Below, piece after piece: positions 5,297-5,340 of a DNA stretch of 5,340 nucleotides. Each line of letters begins with the position of its first letter. Position 1 is the stretch's first letter. Source of the stretch: an uncultured Clostridia bacterium. Its GTDB lineage: Bacteria > Bacillota > Clostridia > Oscillospirales > Acutalibacteraceae. The stretch is taken from assembly GCA_947623215.1 (NCBI GenBank), contig CANQGN010000109.1, positions 1-5,340 of the forward strand, in the 5' to 3' direction. The notes beneath the pieces are model-generated. The model saw only the letters and a program-made list of their open reading frames with translations. It had not been told where the DNA came from and made no database searches. The position numbers and the translations under genes are program-made.

Positions 5297-5340
5297 GTTT
5301 ATTTCAGCCCCGTCGGACACGGCTACGCCGGCGGAGTCAT
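5273..5340 (-). CDS. glmS: Fragment of glutamine-fructose-6-phosphate aminotransferase (glutaminase domain), broken at both ends
   Basis: Read on the minus strand from the window edge, the codons give (Y)DSAGVAVSDGAEINLA followed by KSAGKL. This matches the N-terminal glutaminase (class II amidotransferase) domain of GlmS, whose members have RGYDSAG[IV]AV, then about nine variable residues and K-x-x-GKL. The two bases before the Asp codon are AT, consistent with TAT (Tyr) as expected. GlmS makes glucosamine-6-phosphate for peptidoglycan precursors. The 22 full codons end exactly at AAGCTT (5278-5273), beyond which the frame becomes antisense yqeK and no longer looks like GlmS. The piece is short, and the identification rests on recalled family motifs. 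Confidence 0.65.

Noticed and set aside
5290..5300. Programmed frameshift or stop-codon readthrough continuing YqeK beyond TAA 5294
   Set aside because: None of the three plus-strand frames after 5296 gives the expected AGLLHD region, and there is no clear slippery heptamer; minus-strand GlmS explains the bases better.

Overview
The window comes from a GC-rich, Gram-positive-type bacterium. Gene order, start-codon contexts and protein styles point to Clostridia, most likely the Oscillospiraceae/Ruminococcaceae group. This is inferred from recalled family resemblance, not from a search. The content is almost entirely housekeeping. I see no CRISPR array, prophage, insertion sequence or defence system, and I did not find a convincing new biological system.

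Layout. Positions 1-2737 form a tight co-directional (+) cluster: the 3' end of a dTMP kinase-like gene, a DJ-1/PfpI-family gene, 5-formyltetrahydrofolate cyclo-ligase, and the septal/lateral-wall endolytic transglycosylase mltG. Gaps are 15 bp or less, and two junctions overlap. Next is a self-contained tRNA-Thr(CGT) unit with a near-consensus promoter (2775-2803), a complete cloverleaf with encoded CCA (2821-2896) and a 12-bp-stem terminator (2898-2930). A second promoter follows, overlapped by an 11-bp dyad, and serves a secreted or membrane-anchored M14 zinc carboxypeptidase (3016-4209). A small minus-strand membrane-protein gene (4206-4487) converges on it with overlapping stop codons. 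Divergent from that gene is nadD (4573-5166), followed by the start of yqeK (5174 onward), the usual nadD partner.

The most notable observation is at the right edge. YqeK reading stops after 40 codons, and the last ~60 bases read on the minus strand as a piece of the glutaminase domain of GlmS (the YDSAGVAV region). The switch falls at or just right of the only HindIII site (AAGCTT, 5273-5278) in the window. The simplest explanation is a chimeric join (cloning, ligation or assembly) rather than biology, although a real rearrangement is not excluded.

Together the genes cover nucleotide and cofactor supply (dTMP kinase, folate C1 metabolism, NAD synthesis), cell-wall processing (MltG, possibly the M14 enzyme) and translation (tRNA-Thr).
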